From assembly GCF_039534125.1 (NCBI RefSeq), contig NZ_BAAAUV010000005.1, positions 434,001 to 498,000 on the forward strand: 64,000 nucleotides of DNA. The letters run 5' to 3'. Shown piece by piece: positions 24,647-33,461 of the stretch. The position numbers were made by a program, and so were the translations under genes. Each line of letters opens with the position of its first letter. Position 1 is the stretch's first letter. The notes under the pieces are model-generated. The model was not told the DNA's origin and made no database searches. It saw only the letters and a program-made list of their open reading frames with translations. This stretch comes from Actinocorallia longicatena (lineage in GTDB: Bacteria; Actinomycetota; Actinomycetes; Streptosporangiales; Streptosporangiaceae).

Positions 24647-25932
24647 ACGGACCGAAGATCGTCTTTGTGGGAGCGGGAAGCGTCGTCTTCACGCAGGGCC
24701 TGCTCAGCGACCTGCTGGGCCATGAGGAGCTGAAACACGCCCGGATCTCGCTGCACGACATCGACCCCGAGCGGCTGGAGGTCGCCTCCGCCGTGGCCCA
24801 CCGGATCGCCGCCGCCCGCGGCGCCGCCCCCGTGATCACCGCGACGCTCGACCGGCGCGAGGCCCTGGACGGCGCCGACTTCGTGATCAACATGATCCAG
24901 GTCGGCGGCCACAAGGCGACCGTCACGGACTTCGAGATCCCCGCCCGTTACGGCCTGCGCCAGACCATCGCCGACACGATCGGCGTCGGCGGGGTCTTCC
25001 GCGCCCTGCGCACCTTCCCCGTCCTGGACGCCCTGGCCGCCGACATGAACGCCGTCTGCCCCGACGCCCTGCTGCTCAACTACACCAACCCCATGGCGAT
25101 GAACGTCTGGTACCTCAGCGGCAAGGTCCGCAACGTCGTCGGCCTGTGCCACTCGGTCTACTGGACGATGCACGACCTCGCCGCCCTGGTCGGCGTCCCC
25201 TACGAGGAGGTGTCCTACGTCGCGGGCGGGGTCAACCACCAGGCGTGGGTGCTGCGCTTCGAGCGCGGCGGCGAGAACCTGTACGACCGCCTGGACGCTC
25301 TCGTCGACCGCGATCCCGAGCTGCGCCGCAGGGTCAGGATCGAGATGTACCGCAGGCTCGGCCGCTATCCGACCGAGACCAGCGAGCACTCGGCGGAGTA
25401 CCTGCCCTGGATGCTCCGCCACGACGGAGAGATCGACCGGCTGCGCATCCCGGTGGGGGAGTACGTGCGGGTCAGCGAGGAGAACACCCGCGAGTACGAG
25501 CGGACCCGCGCGGCCGTCCGGGGCGGGATCGAGCTGGAGCTCGCGGGGACGGACGAGTACGCCCCGCAGATCATTCACAGCATCGTGACCGGCACCCCGC
25601 GCGTGGTCTACGGCAACGTCGTCAACGACGGGCTGATCTCCAACCTCCCGGCGGGCTGCGTGGTCGAGGTGCCGTGCGCGGTCGACGCCACCGGGGTGAT
25701 GCCCACCCGGATCGGCGCGCTGCCGCCGCAGCTCGCGGCCCTCAACCGGGCGTACGTGAGCGTCAACGAGCTGACGGTCCGGGCGGCGCTCGAGGGGCGT
25801 CCCGACTATGTCCGGCACGCCATGATGGTCGACCCGAACACCTCCGCCAGCCTGTCCCTCGACGCGATCTGGCGGCTGTGCGACGACCTCACCGCCGCCC
25901 ACGGAGATCTGCTGCCCGAGGCGCTGCGCTGA
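24643..25932 (+). CDS. GH4 family glycosidase (alpha-galactosidase/glucuronidase-like, NAD-dependent)
   Basis: This 429-residue enzyme has the GH4 N-terminal NAD site KIVFVGAGSVVFTQGLLSDLL, the metal and substrate motifs LLNYTNPMAMNVW, GLCHSVYW and GGVNHQAW, and HSAEYLPW. GH4 enzymes hydrolyse glycosides by an oxidation-elimination route using NAD+ and Mn2+, with Cys and His as metal ligands; both are present here. The ATG overlaps the PfkB stop. With the divergent CUT1 importer it forms an uptake, cleavage and phosphorylation pathway. LplD/AglA-type members are nearest by motif; the glycoside is unknown. Confidence 0.85.
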   Translation: MNGPKIVFVGAGSVVFTQGLLSDLLGHEELKHARISLHDIDPERLEVASAVAHRIAAARGAAPVITATLDRREALDGADFVINMIQVGGHKATVTDFEIPARYGLRQTIADTIGVGGVFRALRTFPVLDALAADMNAVCPDALLLNYTNPMAMNVWYLSGKVRNVVGLCHSVYWTMHDLAALVGVPYEEVSYVAGGVNHQAWVLRFERGGENLYDRLDALVDRDPELRRRVRIEMYRRLGRYPTETSEHSAEYLPWMLRHDGEIDRLRIPVGEYVRVSEENTREYERTRAAVRGGIELELAGTDEYAPQIIHSIVTGTPRVVYGNVVNDGLISNLPAGCVVEVPCAVDATGVMPTRIGALPPQLAALNRAYVSVNELTVRAALEGRPDYVRHAMMVDPNTSASLSLDAIWRLCDDLTAAHGDLLPEALR

Positions 25933-26724
25933 TCAGGAGGCGATCCGGATCTCCAGCCCGCGGTCCCGCAGGACGGCGAGGAGGTCCGGATCGGCCGACT
26001 CCCCGGTGATCAGCAGGTCGATCTCGCTCAGCGCGCAGATCGGCGCCATCTCGATCGCCCCGAGCTTGGCGGAGTCCGCGACGACCACCCGGCGGGTCGC
26101 CGCCCGCAGCATCCGCTGCTTCATCTCGGCGTCCGGCAGGTTGACGTTGGTGATCCCCGCCTCGGGGTGGACGCCGCCGCAGCCGAGGAAGACCGTGCTG
26201 GCCCTGATCCCTTCGAGGATCTTCCCGCCGAGGGGATCGACCAGGGAGTGCTGGGCCCGGCGCAGGCTCCCGCCCGTCACGATCACCGAGAAGCGGGGGA
26301 GCGCGGGCTCCAGCTCCAGCGCCGTCCGCAGGCCGTTCGTGAACACCGTGATCTCGGTCAGCTCGGTGCGGGCGACCAGCTCGCGCGCCACATGGGCGGT
26401 CGTGGTGCCCGCCCCCATGAGCACGCTCTCGCCCGAGGTCACCAGCCGGGCGGCGGTCTTGGCGATGAGCGCCTTCTCCACCGCCGCGGTGCCGAGGGAC
26501 AGCTCGAACGACGGCTCCGCCGACGGGGTCGGGACGGCCGCCATCGCGCCGCCGCGCACCCGCCTGACCCTGCCCTGCTCCTCCAGCACGTCCAGGTCGC
26601 CGCGGACCGTCACGGTCGAGACCCCGAAGACCTCGGCGAGCTCCGCCACCCGGGCGAACTCCTGCTCGGTCAGCAGGGTCAGCATCCGCTCGCGCCGCAC
26701 TTCGGTCGGCACCGCCTCGCTCAT
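25933..26724 (-). CDS. DeoR-family transcriptional regulator
   Basis: This 263-residue protein has the DeoR helix-turn-helix (RRERMLTLLTEQEFARVAELAEVFGVSTVTVRGDLDVLEEQGRVRRVRGGA) and the sugar-phosphate sensor domain with LMGAGTTTAHVA, FTNGLRTALELE and VADSAKLG. It is co-transcribed with the second GH4 gene (start-stop overlap at 26721-26724). Its stop codon abuts the stop of the convergent first GH4 gene in the palindrome TGATCA. It probably controls this locus in response to a sugar phosphate. Confidence 0.88.
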   Translation of the reverse strand: MSEAVPTEVRRERMLTLLTEQEFARVAELAEVFGVSTVTVRGDLDVLEEQGRVRRVRGGAMAAVPTPSAEPSFELSLGTAAVEKALIAKTAARLVTSGESVLMGAGTTTAHVARELVARTELTEITVFTNGLRTALELEPALPRFSVIVTGGSLRRAQHSLVDPLGGKILEGIRASTVFLGCGGVHPEAGITNVNLPDAEMKQRMLRAATRRVVVADSAKLGAIEMAPICALSEIDLLITGESADPDLLAVLRDRGLEIRIAS

Positions 26725-28028
26725 CGGGCGCCCCGGCGGATGCCCTCGGGGATGAGGTCACCGTGGGCGTCGATCAGCTCGTCGCACAGGGACTCGATGG
26801 CGGGCAGCGGCAGCGTGGCGGCGGTGTTGGGGTCGACCATCGCCGAGTGGTAGACGTGCCTGCGGTCGCCGGTGAGGACCGCCGCGACCGTCAGCTCGAC
26901 GACGTTCAGGAAGGCCCGGTTGAGCGCCACGAGCTGGACGGGCAGCTCCCCGACGGCCTGAGGCCTGATCCCCCCGGCGTCGACGAGGGCGGGCACCTCG
27001 ACACAGGCGTCCTGCGGGAGGTTGCCGATGAGGCCCGCGTTGCGGACGTTCACGTAGACCTCCTTCGGCCGCCCGGTGAGCACCGCCAGCATCGCCGCGG
27101 CGGCCGGCTCCTGGTGCTGCCACCGCATCAGCAGCGGCCGCCCGGCCGACAGCGCCCGGCGGGTCTCCTCGTAGACGTGCAGGTTCTTGCCCGCCCGCCG
27201 CAGGTACTCCTCGACCGGGACGCCCAGCCGCGAGGTCTCCCCGGTGTGCCGCATGAACCACGGGACGTACTCGGCGGAGTGCTCGCTGGACTGGGTCGGG
27301 AAGTAGCCGAACCGCCGGTACATCTCCACCCTGACGTGCCGTCCGAGCTCGGGATCGGCGTCGAGGGCCAGGTCGAGCTCGGGGTAGAGGGACCGCCCGC
27401 CGGAGGAGAACTCCAGCACGAACGACTGGTGGTTGAGCCCGGCGCTGACGAAGTCGACCTCGTCGAGCCCGCGGTCGACCAGGTCGGCGAGATGGGCGTG
27501 GGTGTCGCAGACCGCGTGGCAGACCCCGGCGAACCGGTCGAACCCGGTCGCCTGCTGGATCGCGTAACCGGCCATGGTCATCGGATCGCTGGTGTTGAGC
27601 AGCCAGGCCTCGGGACACAGCTCGGCCATCTCCAGGCCGAGCTCGACGAAGACCGGGAGAGTGCGCAGCCCGCGGAAGATCCCGCCGATCCCGATCGTGT
27701 CGCCGATGGTCTGACGCAGGCCGTACCGGTGCGGGATCTCGAAGTCGCGCAGGGTCGCGTCGAAGCCGCCGACGTCCAGATGGCTGACCACGAACTCGGC
27801 CCCGGCCAGGGCCCGGCGCCGCTCGGGCACCGCGACGATCTCCGCCCGCGAGCCCGCCTCGGCGTCCAGGGACCGCACCAGGGCCTCGGCCGTGGCGAGC
27901 TGGCCGGCGTCGGAGTCGTTCAGGACGATCTCCAGGCCGCCCCGAAGGTCCTCGCTGAGCAGCAGGTCGGAGACGATTCCGCGCAGGAGCTGCACATCGC
28001 CCACCCCGACAAAGACGATCTTCCGCAT
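26721..28028 (-). CDS. GH4 family glycosidase paralogue with altered motifs
   Basis: A 435-residue GH4 protein, clearly related to the one at 24643 (shared DFEIPHRYGLRQTIGDTIGIGG, VEMYRRFGYFP, HSAEYVPW). The metal-ligand segments GVCHAV and AGLNHQ are kept, but the NAD site reads VGVGDVQL where its neighbour has VGAGSVVF, and LLNTSDP replaces LLNYTNP at the conserved Asn-Pro site. The ATG 28028 follows GGGAGGTGCGGA. A weak GAAG-ATTA-CTTC repeat lies upstream near 28061. It probably acts on another glycoside or has changed function. Confidence 0.8.
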   Translation of the reverse strand: MRKIVFVGVGDVQLLRGIVSDLLLSEDLRGGLEIVLNDSDAGQLATAEALVRSLDAEAGSRAEIVAVPERRRALAGAEFVVSHLDVGGFDATLRDFEIPHRYGLRQTIGDTIGIGGIFRGLRTLPVFVELGLEMAELCPEAWLLNTSDPMTMAGYAIQQATGFDRFAGVCHAVCDTHAHLADLVDRGLDEVDFVSAGLNHQSFVLEFSSGGRSLYPELDLALDADPELGRHVRVEMYRRFGYFPTQSSEHSAEYVPWFMRHTGETSRLGVPVEEYLRRAGKNLHVYEETRRALSAGRPLLMRWQHQEPAAAAMLAVLTGRPKEVYVNVRNAGLIGNLPQDACVEVPALVDAGGIRPQAVGELPVQLVALNRAFLNVVELTVAAVLTGDRRHVYHSAMVDPNTAATLPLPAIESLCDELIDAHGDLIPEGIRRGAR

Positions 28029-28143
28029 TCCGCACCTCCCGCCCGGCGCCTCGCCCGTCCGCGAAGATTACTTCACGGCGTGGAGGCGCGCATACGAACG
28101 GAGGCCGGGCGGAGTGCGGGCGCCCAGACCTGCGGCGGGACCG

Positions 28144-28172
28144 TTGCCAGCGGTCCCTGGGGCGCCTAGGTT
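28144..28172 (+). promoter_or_regulatory. Promoter giving a leaderless acyl-CoA ligase mRNA
   Basis: TTGCCA (28144-28149), 17 bases, TAGGTT (28167-28172), then six bases to the ATG at 28179, so the predicted transcription start is the A of the ATG. There is no ribosome binding site. Confidence 0.6.
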
Positions 28173-28178
28173 GCGGCA

Positions 28179-29696
28179 ATGAGCTTCAACCTGGCGACGA
28201 TGCTGCGCGAATCCCGGCTGGCCGAGCCGGACAAGCCCCTCTGCCACGTCAACGAGCTGACCTTCACCTACGCCCAGGTCGACGAGATCTCGGGCAGGGT
28301 GGCGACCAGCCTGGCGGGCCTGGGGCTGGAACGCGGCGACCGGGTGGCGATCCAGCTGCCCAACCTGCCCCAGTTCCTGTTCCTGTACTTCGCGATCCTC
28401 AAGGCCGGGCTGGTCGCGGTGCCGATCAACCCGCTGCTCAAGGCGCAGGAGATCGGCTACCACCTGCGGGACTCGGGCGCGCGGCTGCTCGTCACCTTCG
28501 AGCTGTTCGCCGAGGAGGCCGCCCGGGGCGCGGCGGACGTGCCGGTCTTCGTGGTCAACCTGCCGGGCGGCGACGTCCGGCCGGAGGGCACCCGGCACTT
28601 CGACGAGCTGTACTTCGCCGAGGACACCGGCGAGATCGCCGCGACGGCCGCCGACGACGTCGCGGTCCTGCTCTACACCAGCGGGACGACCGGGGCTCCC
28701 AAGGGCGCCGAGCTCACCCACTTCCAGCTCTACATGAACTGCACGGTCGGCGGCGAGCTGTTCGGCTTCCGCGAGGACGACATCGGCCTGGCGGTCCTGC
28801 CGCTGTTCCACGTCTTCGGCCTGTCGTCGGTGCTGAACGTCGCGGTCCGCTACACCGGGACGATCGTCCTGGTGCCGCGCTTCGAGGTGGGACCCGTCCT
28901 GGACGCCATCGAGCGGCACGGCTGCACGATCTTCTCCGGCGTCCCGACGATGTACTTCGCCCTGCTCAGGGCCGATCGGGCCGGCCGTGACCTGGGTTCG
29001 CTGCGCGTCGGGGTCTCGGGCGGCGCCTCGATCCCCGAAGAGATCATCAGGGAGTTCGAGGAGGAGTTCCCCGGCGTCGTGATCCTCGAGGGGTACGGCC
29101 TGTCGGAGACGGCCAGCACGGCGACGTTCAACATCAGCGCCGAGCAGCGCAAGGTCGGCTCCGTCGGCAAGGCGATCTGGGGCGTCCAGGTCGCGGTCGT
29201 CGACGAGAAGGGCGCGTCCCTGCCGCCCGGCCCCGACCATGTCGGCGAGATCGTGATCAAGGGCCACAACGTGCTCAAGGGCTACCACGACCGCCCGGAG
29301 GCGAGCGCCGCGGCGCTGCGTGGCGGCTGGTTCCACACCGGTGACCTGGGCTACCTGGACGAGGACGGCTACCTGTTCATCGTCGACCGGATCAAGGACC
29401 TCATCATCAGGGGCGGCTACAACGTCTACCCGCGCGAGGTCGAGGAGGTCCTGTTCGCGCACCCGTCGATCGCCGAGGCAGCCGTGATCGGCAAGGCCGA
29501 CGAGCGCCTGGGTGAGGAGATCGTCGCCTGCGTCGTCCTGCACCCGGGCACCGACTCCGCGACCGCGGCCGAGGAGATCACCACCTACTGCGCCGAGCGT
29601 CTCGCCTCCTACAAGCGCCCCCGCGAGATCAGGATCATGGACGCCCTCCCCATCAGCCCCACCGGCAAGATCCTCAAACGCGAACTCCGCTCCTGA
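28179..29696 (+). CDS. Acyl-CoA synthetase (long-chain fatty acid--CoA ligase, AMP-forming)
   Basis: This 505-residue ANL-superfamily adenylate-forming enzyme shows the phosphate loop LLYTSGTTGAPKGAELTH (about 165-182), LPLFHVFGLS, GYGLSETAS and the hinge FHTGDLGYLDEDGYLFIVDRIKD. The catalytic C-terminal lysine is in SPTGKILKRELR. It activates a carboxylic acid to its CoA thioester through an acyl-AMP. The alcohol dehydrogenase downstream has its own promoter of the same type, and both could serve degradation of an aromatic or aliphatic acid or alcohol. The acid is not known. Confidence 0.9.
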   Translation: MSFNLATMLRESRLAEPDKPLCHVNELTFTYAQVDEISGRVATSLAGLGLERGDRVAIQLPNLPQFLFLYFAILKAGLVAVPINPLLKAQEIGYHLRDSGARLLVTFELFAEEAARGAADVPVFVVNLPGGDVRPEGTRHFDELYFAEDTGEIAATAADDVAVLLYTSGTTGAPKGAELTHFQLYMNCTVGGELFGFREDDIGLAVLPLFHVFGLSSVLNVAVRYTGTIVLVPRFEVGPVLDAIERHGCTIFSGVPTMYFALLRADRAGRDLGSLRVGVSGGASIPEEIIREFEEEFPGVVILEGYGLSETASTATFNISAEQRKVGSVGKAIWGVQVAVVDEKGASLPPGPDHVGEIVIKGHNVLKGYHDRPEASAAALRGGWFHTGDLGYLDEDGYLFIVDRIKDLIIRGGYNVYPREVEEVLFAHPSIAEAAVIGKADERLGEEIVACVVLHPGTDSATAAEEITTYCAERLASYKRPREIRIMDALPISPTGKILKRELRS

Positions 29697-29709
29697 CCGT
29701 GCGGCGCGG

Positions 29710-29739
29710 TTGACCGAATCTCGTTCGGTTTCATAGGTT
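29710..29739 (+). promoter_or_regulatory. Leaderless promoter with embedded palindrome
   Basis: TTGACC (29710-29715), 18 bases, TAGGTT (29734-29739), then six bases to the GTG start at 29746. Within the spacer ACCGAA (29713-29718) and TTCGGT (29724-29729) form a perfect inverted repeat, well placed for a repressor that blocks RNA polymerase. Confidence 0.6.
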
Positions 29740-29745
29740 GGCGTC

Positions 29746-30834
29746 GTGCGAATCGAAGCCGCGGTGCTGCGTGCCGCCGACGCCCCCTACTCCGTCGAGG
29801 CCGTGGATCTGGCCGAGCCGGGCCCGGGTGAGGTGCTCGTGCGGATCGCGGGGACCGGGATGTGCCATACGGACCTGCTCGGCCGGGCGCCGGGCGACCG
29901 GATCGCCAAGCCGGTGATCCTCGGTCATGAGGGGTCGGGCGTGATCGAGGCGGTCGGCCCCGGGGTGGTCTCCCTGCGGGCGGGGCAGCACGTGGTGCTG
30001 TCCTTCGACTCGTGCGGGGGCTGCGCCGAGTGCCGGGGTTCGCGTCCCACGGCCTGCTCGCGGATGACGGCGCTGAACATGCGCGGCACCCCCGCCGACG
30101 GCGTGGTCCGCGCCCGTGACGAGCGGGGGACGGCGGTGAACAACCGCTGGTTCGGGCAGTCGTCGTTCGCGACCCACGCCCTGGCCACCGTCGCGAACAC
30201 GGTGCCGGTGGCCGATGACCTGCCCCTGGAGCTGCTCGGGCCGCTCGGCTGCGGGGTGCAGACCGGTGCGGGCGCCATGCTGATCTCGCTGGGCGTCGGC
30301 GTGGGGGACAGCGTGGCGATCTTCGGGGCGGGCGCGGTCGGCCTGGCGGCGGTGATGGCGGCGAAGGCCGCAGGGGCGACGACGATCGTGGCCGTCGACC
30401 TCAACGAGGCCAGGCGCGACCTGGCCCTGGAGCTCGGGGCGACCCACGCGCTCGACGGGGCCGACCCGGACCTGACCCGGCGGATCCGCCGGCTGGGCGG
30501 CGAGGGCGTCCGCTGCTCCTTCGACACCACCGCCGTCCCGGCGATCGTGGCCGCCGCCGTGGGCTGCCTGCGCGCGGGCGGCGTCTGCGGGCTGGCCGGG
30601 GTCGGGTCGGCGGAGTACCGGCTGGACCCGATGGTGCTGCTCGGCAGGACCGTCAAGGGGATCATCGTCGGCGACGCCGTTCCGCAGGTGTTCGTCCCCC
30701 GGCTGATCGAGCTGTGGCGGCTCGGCAGGTTCCCCTTCGACCGCCTGATCAGGACCTATCCGCTGACGTCGGTCAACGAGGCCGAGGCCGACGCCGTCGA
30801 GGGGAAGGTCGTGAAGCCCGTCCTGATCCCGTGA
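29746..30834 (+). CDS. Zinc-dependent alcohol dehydrogenase (aryl-alcohol/benzyl-alcohol type)
   Basis: This 362-residue medium-chain dehydrogenase starts at GTG 29746. It has catalytic zinc ligands in GMCHTDLLG and GHEGSG, the four-cysteine structural zinc loop SCGGCAECRGSRPTAC, and the cofactor fold VAIFGAGAVGLAAVMAAKAAG followed by VDLNEAR, whose Asp indicates NAD preference. The phrase GPLGCGVQTGAGAML is typical of aryl-alcohol dehydrogenases. It would oxidise a primary alcohol to an aldehyde in the cytoplasm. Confidence 0.87.
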   Translation: MRIEAAVLRAADAPYSVEAVDLAEPGPGEVLVRIAGTGMCHTDLLGRAPGDRIAKPVILGHEGSGVIEAVGPGVVSLRAGQHVVLSFDSCGGCAECRGSRPTACSRMTALNMRGTPADGVVRARDERGTAVNNRWFGQSSFATHALATVANTVPVADDLPLELLGPLGCGVQTGAGAMLISLGVGVGDSVAIFGAGAVGLAAVMAAKAAGATTIVAVDLNEARRDLALELGATHALDGADPDLTRRIRRLGGEGVRCSFDTTAVPAIVAAAVGCLRAGGVCGLAGVGSAEYRLDPMVLLGRTVKGIIVGDAVPQVFVPRLIELWRLGRFPFDRLIRTYPLTSVNEAEADAVEGKVVKPVLIP

Positions 30835-30855
30835 CGGCTCCACCACAATGGGGGC

Positions 30856-31884
30856 ATGGGCGGAAGGCTTCGGGGACGGGTGGAGGGCGCGGCGGAGGCC
30901 GCGGTGGCGCGGCAGAAGTACGTGGCGCCGCTGGACGTGCTGGTCGCGATCGGCTGGGTGACGGCCAGGGTCGTCGAGGACTGGCGGCAGGGACGGCTGA
31001 AGACGCTGGCCGAACGCGTCGGCGCGCCGCCCGAGCGCCGCGCCGAGATGCTGGAGATCCTGCGTGCCTGGGCCGGGGCCCAGGGCCTGGCCGCCGAGAC
31101 CTCGGAGTACGTCGCGGCCACCCGCGACCGCCGTGAGCTGGTCTTCGCCGTCCCCGACGACCCGGCCTACCGGGTCCACTGGGTGCGCGCCGACCTGACC
31201 GAGGCCCAGCGGGCCCGGGTGACGGCCAAGCAGAACAAGGTCCCCGACCTGATGGTCCTGCTCGGCCCCGGAACCTGCGCCGAGTGCGGGGAGAGCGGTG
31301 ACCACTTCATGGCCGACGACCTCGGAACCCTCTGCCTGACCTGCGTCGACCTCGACCATCTGGTGTTCCTGCCCGCGGGCGACGCCGCGCTGACCCGCCG
31401 CGCGAAGAAGGAGAGCACGCTGTCGGCGGTCGTGGCCGTGTGGAACAAGCGCCGCAGGCGGTACGAGCGCCGGGGCCTGCTCGTCGAGGAGGCGGGGCTG
31501 GCGGCCGCGGAGGAGCAGTGCTTCGCCGACGAGGATCTGAGGATGCGGCGCAGGGAGCGCGACCGCGAGCGCAGGGCGGGTCAGGACGTCGAGTTCCAGG
31601 CGCGGATGGCCGCCGAGATCGGCCGGCTGTTCCCGCGCTGCCCGGCCGGGCGGGCAGCGCGGATCGCCGAGCACACGGCCCTGCGCGGCAGCGGCAGGGT
31701 CGGCCGGTCCGCGGCGGGCCGCGCCCTGGACGAGCGCGCCGTGACGGCCGCCGTCGTCGCCTCGGTCCGGCACGAGGACACCGACTACGACGCCCTGCTC
31801 ATGGCCGGGGTGCCCCGGCCGGTCTGCCGGGAGCGGATCAGGCCCAGGGTCGACCAGGTGCTGGCGGCCTGGCGTCTCAGCTGA
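30856..31884 (+). CDS. DUF2293 domain protein with zinc-ribbon-like centre
   Basis: A 342-residue protein. The middle holds a CAECGESGDHFMADDLGTLCLTC motif (about 140-162) that could bind zinc. The C-terminal 85 residues (MAAEIGRLFPRCPAGRAARIAEHTA to VCRERIRPRVDQVL) match the DUF2293 family found in actinobacteria and fungi. No enzymatic motif is apparent; many Arg residues (NKRRRRYERRG, RMRRRERDRERR) suggest nucleic-acid contact. CACAAT ends six bases before the ATG, so the mRNA may be leaderless. The last eight bases overlap the convergent gene. Confidence 0.75.
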   Translation: MGGRLRGRVEGAAEAAVARQKYVAPLDVLVAIGWVTARVVEDWRQGRLKTLAERVGAPPERRAEMLEILRAWAGAQGLAAETSEYVAATRDRRELVFAVPDDPAYRVHWVRADLTEAQRARVTAKQNKVPDLMVLLGPGTCAECGESGDHFMADDLGTLCLTCVDLDHLVFLPAGDAALTRRAKKESTLSAVVAVWNKRRRRYERRGLLVEEAGLAAAEEQCFADEDLRMRRRERDRERRAGQDVEFQARMAAEIGRLFPRCPAGRAARIAEHTALRGSGRVGRSAAGRALDERAVTAAVVASVRHEDTDYDALLMAGVPRPVCRERIRPRVDQVLAAWRLS

Positions 31885-32233
31885 GCTCGTCGAAGCCGGA
31901 TCTGCGCAGCAGCCAGGTCGTGAACTCGTGTTTCCGCACCGGGTCCGCCAGCTCGATCGTGTCGCCGTCGATCGTCACGGTGACCAGGGTGCCGGGACGC
32001 CCGGCCAGCCACGCCCGGACGGCCTCGGCGAGGGCCGTCGCCGGCCGCGGCTCGAACAGGGGGACCAGGAGGGCCGCCGTCGCCATCGAGGGGGTGCCGG
32101 GCGGCATCAGCGAGACGAAGTCGGCGGGCAGACCCCGTTCCGAGAGAGCCCTGCGCAGCAGCCGGGTCAGTTCGTCCTTGCGAAAGAGATCGGCATCGCC
32201 ATCGGTCACCTCGATCACAGCAATTCGCGCCAT
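31877..32233 (-). CDS. EACC1-like small protein (effector-associated constant component)
   Basis: About 118 residues from ATG 32233; GTG 32248 is an alternative start. The pattern of an N-terminal strand, helices, a small-residue stretch (ALAEAVRAWLAGRPG) and the hairpin LVTVTIDGDTIELADP resembles the EACC1 domain. That domain is described in actinobacterial conflict systems, where it accompanies NTP-dependent signalling and effector genes. No protease, CHAT or NTPase partner is adjacent, so it appears orphaned. The family match is made by eye and is tentative. Confidence 0.5.
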   Translation of the reverse strand: MARIAVIEVTDGDADLFRKDELTRLLRRALSERGLPADFVSLMPPGTPSMATAALLVPLFEPRPATALAEAVRAWLAGRPGTLVTVTIDGDTIELADPVRKHEFTTWLLRRSGFDELS

Positions 32234-32348
32234 TTCCCCCACATCCACCCGTCATCTTTCTCCGTGTCAAGATCTGGGACGCCGCAGCTCAGCGTTCAGA
32301 TCACCGGCAGGGTGTCTCGATTGGGAAACGCTCGGTGAGCGGTGGAAT

Positions 32349-33377
32349 TCAGTCCGCGGAAAGGAGTGGGCCGACCCACGCCTTCTCCGGATCGTGGTCG
32401 AGAAGGAGCGTCCGGGCCAGCAGGGTGAGCGGCACGGCCAGGATCGCCCCGACCGGTCCGAGGACGAAGGTCCACACCGCGAGGGACACCATGGTGATCG
32501 TCACCGAGAGCCCGGCGGCGTCGCCGACGAACTTGGGCTGGATCAGCGACTGGATGACGAAGTTCAGCACGCAGTAGACGGCGATGACCCAGGCCATCGT
32601 CTCGGGGCCCGAGTCGAGCAGCGCCAGCAGGGCGGGCGGCACCAGGCCGATGACGAAGCCGACATTGGGGATGTAGTTGGTGATGAAGGCCAGCAGCCCC
32701 CACAGGACAGGGAGCGGAACGTCCAGGACGGCCAGGGCGATGGTGTCGAGGACGGCCACGATCAGCCCGAAGACGGTGCTGACCAGCAGGTAGCGATAGG
32801 TGTCCGTCGAGTAGCGGCGCAGCGCCGTGACGAGGCGGGGCCGCGGCCCCTCCAGCCGGTTCAGGGCGCGGTGCAGCCCCACGGCGTCGATGCTCATCGC
32901 GTACAGCAGGACCACGATCAGCAGCCCCGCCGACAGCGCTCCCAGCAGCCCGGTGAGGAAGTCCTGCAGCAGGGAGGCGAGCCGCGACGGGTCGAGGCCC
33001 GACAAGGCCGCCGTCGCCTGGGCCTGGCCGACCCCCCGGGCGGTCAGGAACTCCGACGCCCGCCGGGTCAGCTCGGCGAAGTCGTCCTGGTACTCCGGAA
33101 GCACGGTGGCCAGCCGCGCCACCGAGAAGGCCAGTGCCCCCGCGGTCGCGCCGAGCCCGGCCAGCACGGCCAGCAGGGGCAGCAGGGCGCTCGCCCAGCC
33201 CGGGGCGCCGCGCCGGATGAGGGCGACGCGCAGCGGGGTCGCCGCCACGGTCAGCACGAGCGCCAGGAAGAAGGGCCCCGAGATCGAGGACACCGACCGC
33301 AGCCCGCCCAGGCAGACCACCGCCGCCGCCCCGCCGACCAGCAACAGCAGCCCGTCCGAGATCCGGCCCCTCACCAT
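32349..33377 (-). CDS. AI-2E family transporter
   Basis: This 342-residue membrane protein has the family layout: two N-terminal helices, a helical region (about 55-140, ALSGLDPSRLASLLQDFL), then five to six C-terminal helices with PLPVLWGLLAFITNYIPNVGFVIGLVPPALLALL and QSLIQPKFVGDAAGLS, the AI-2E hallmark. Members export AI-2 or act as Na+/H+ antiporters, so the substrate is open. The start ATG 33377 follows GGGGGAGC. It is transcribed alone, divergent from gluconokinase. Confidence 0.87.
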   Translation of the reverse strand: MVRGRISDGLLLLVGGAAAVVCLGGLRSVSSISGPFFLALVLTVAATPLRVALIRRGAPGWASALLPLLAVLAGLGATAGALAFSVARLATVLPEYQDDFAELTRRASEFLTARGVGQAQATAALSGLDPSRLASLLQDFLTGLLGALSAGLLIVVLLYAMSIDAVGLHRALNRLEGPRPRLVTALRRYSTDTYRYLLVSTVFGLIVAVLDTIALAVLDVPLPVLWGLLAFITNYIPNVGFVIGLVPPALLALLDSGPETMAWVIAVYCVLNFVIQSLIQPKFVGDAAGLSVTITMVSLAVWTFVLGPVGAILAVPLTLLARTLLLDHDPEKAWVGPLLSAD

Positions 33378-33461
33378 GCGCTCCCCCTCCGGGGATGATC
33401 TACCCCCGGCCCCGCCGATCACACTGAGTGATCGTTTCGATGCCGGGAAGGAGGGAAGCTG

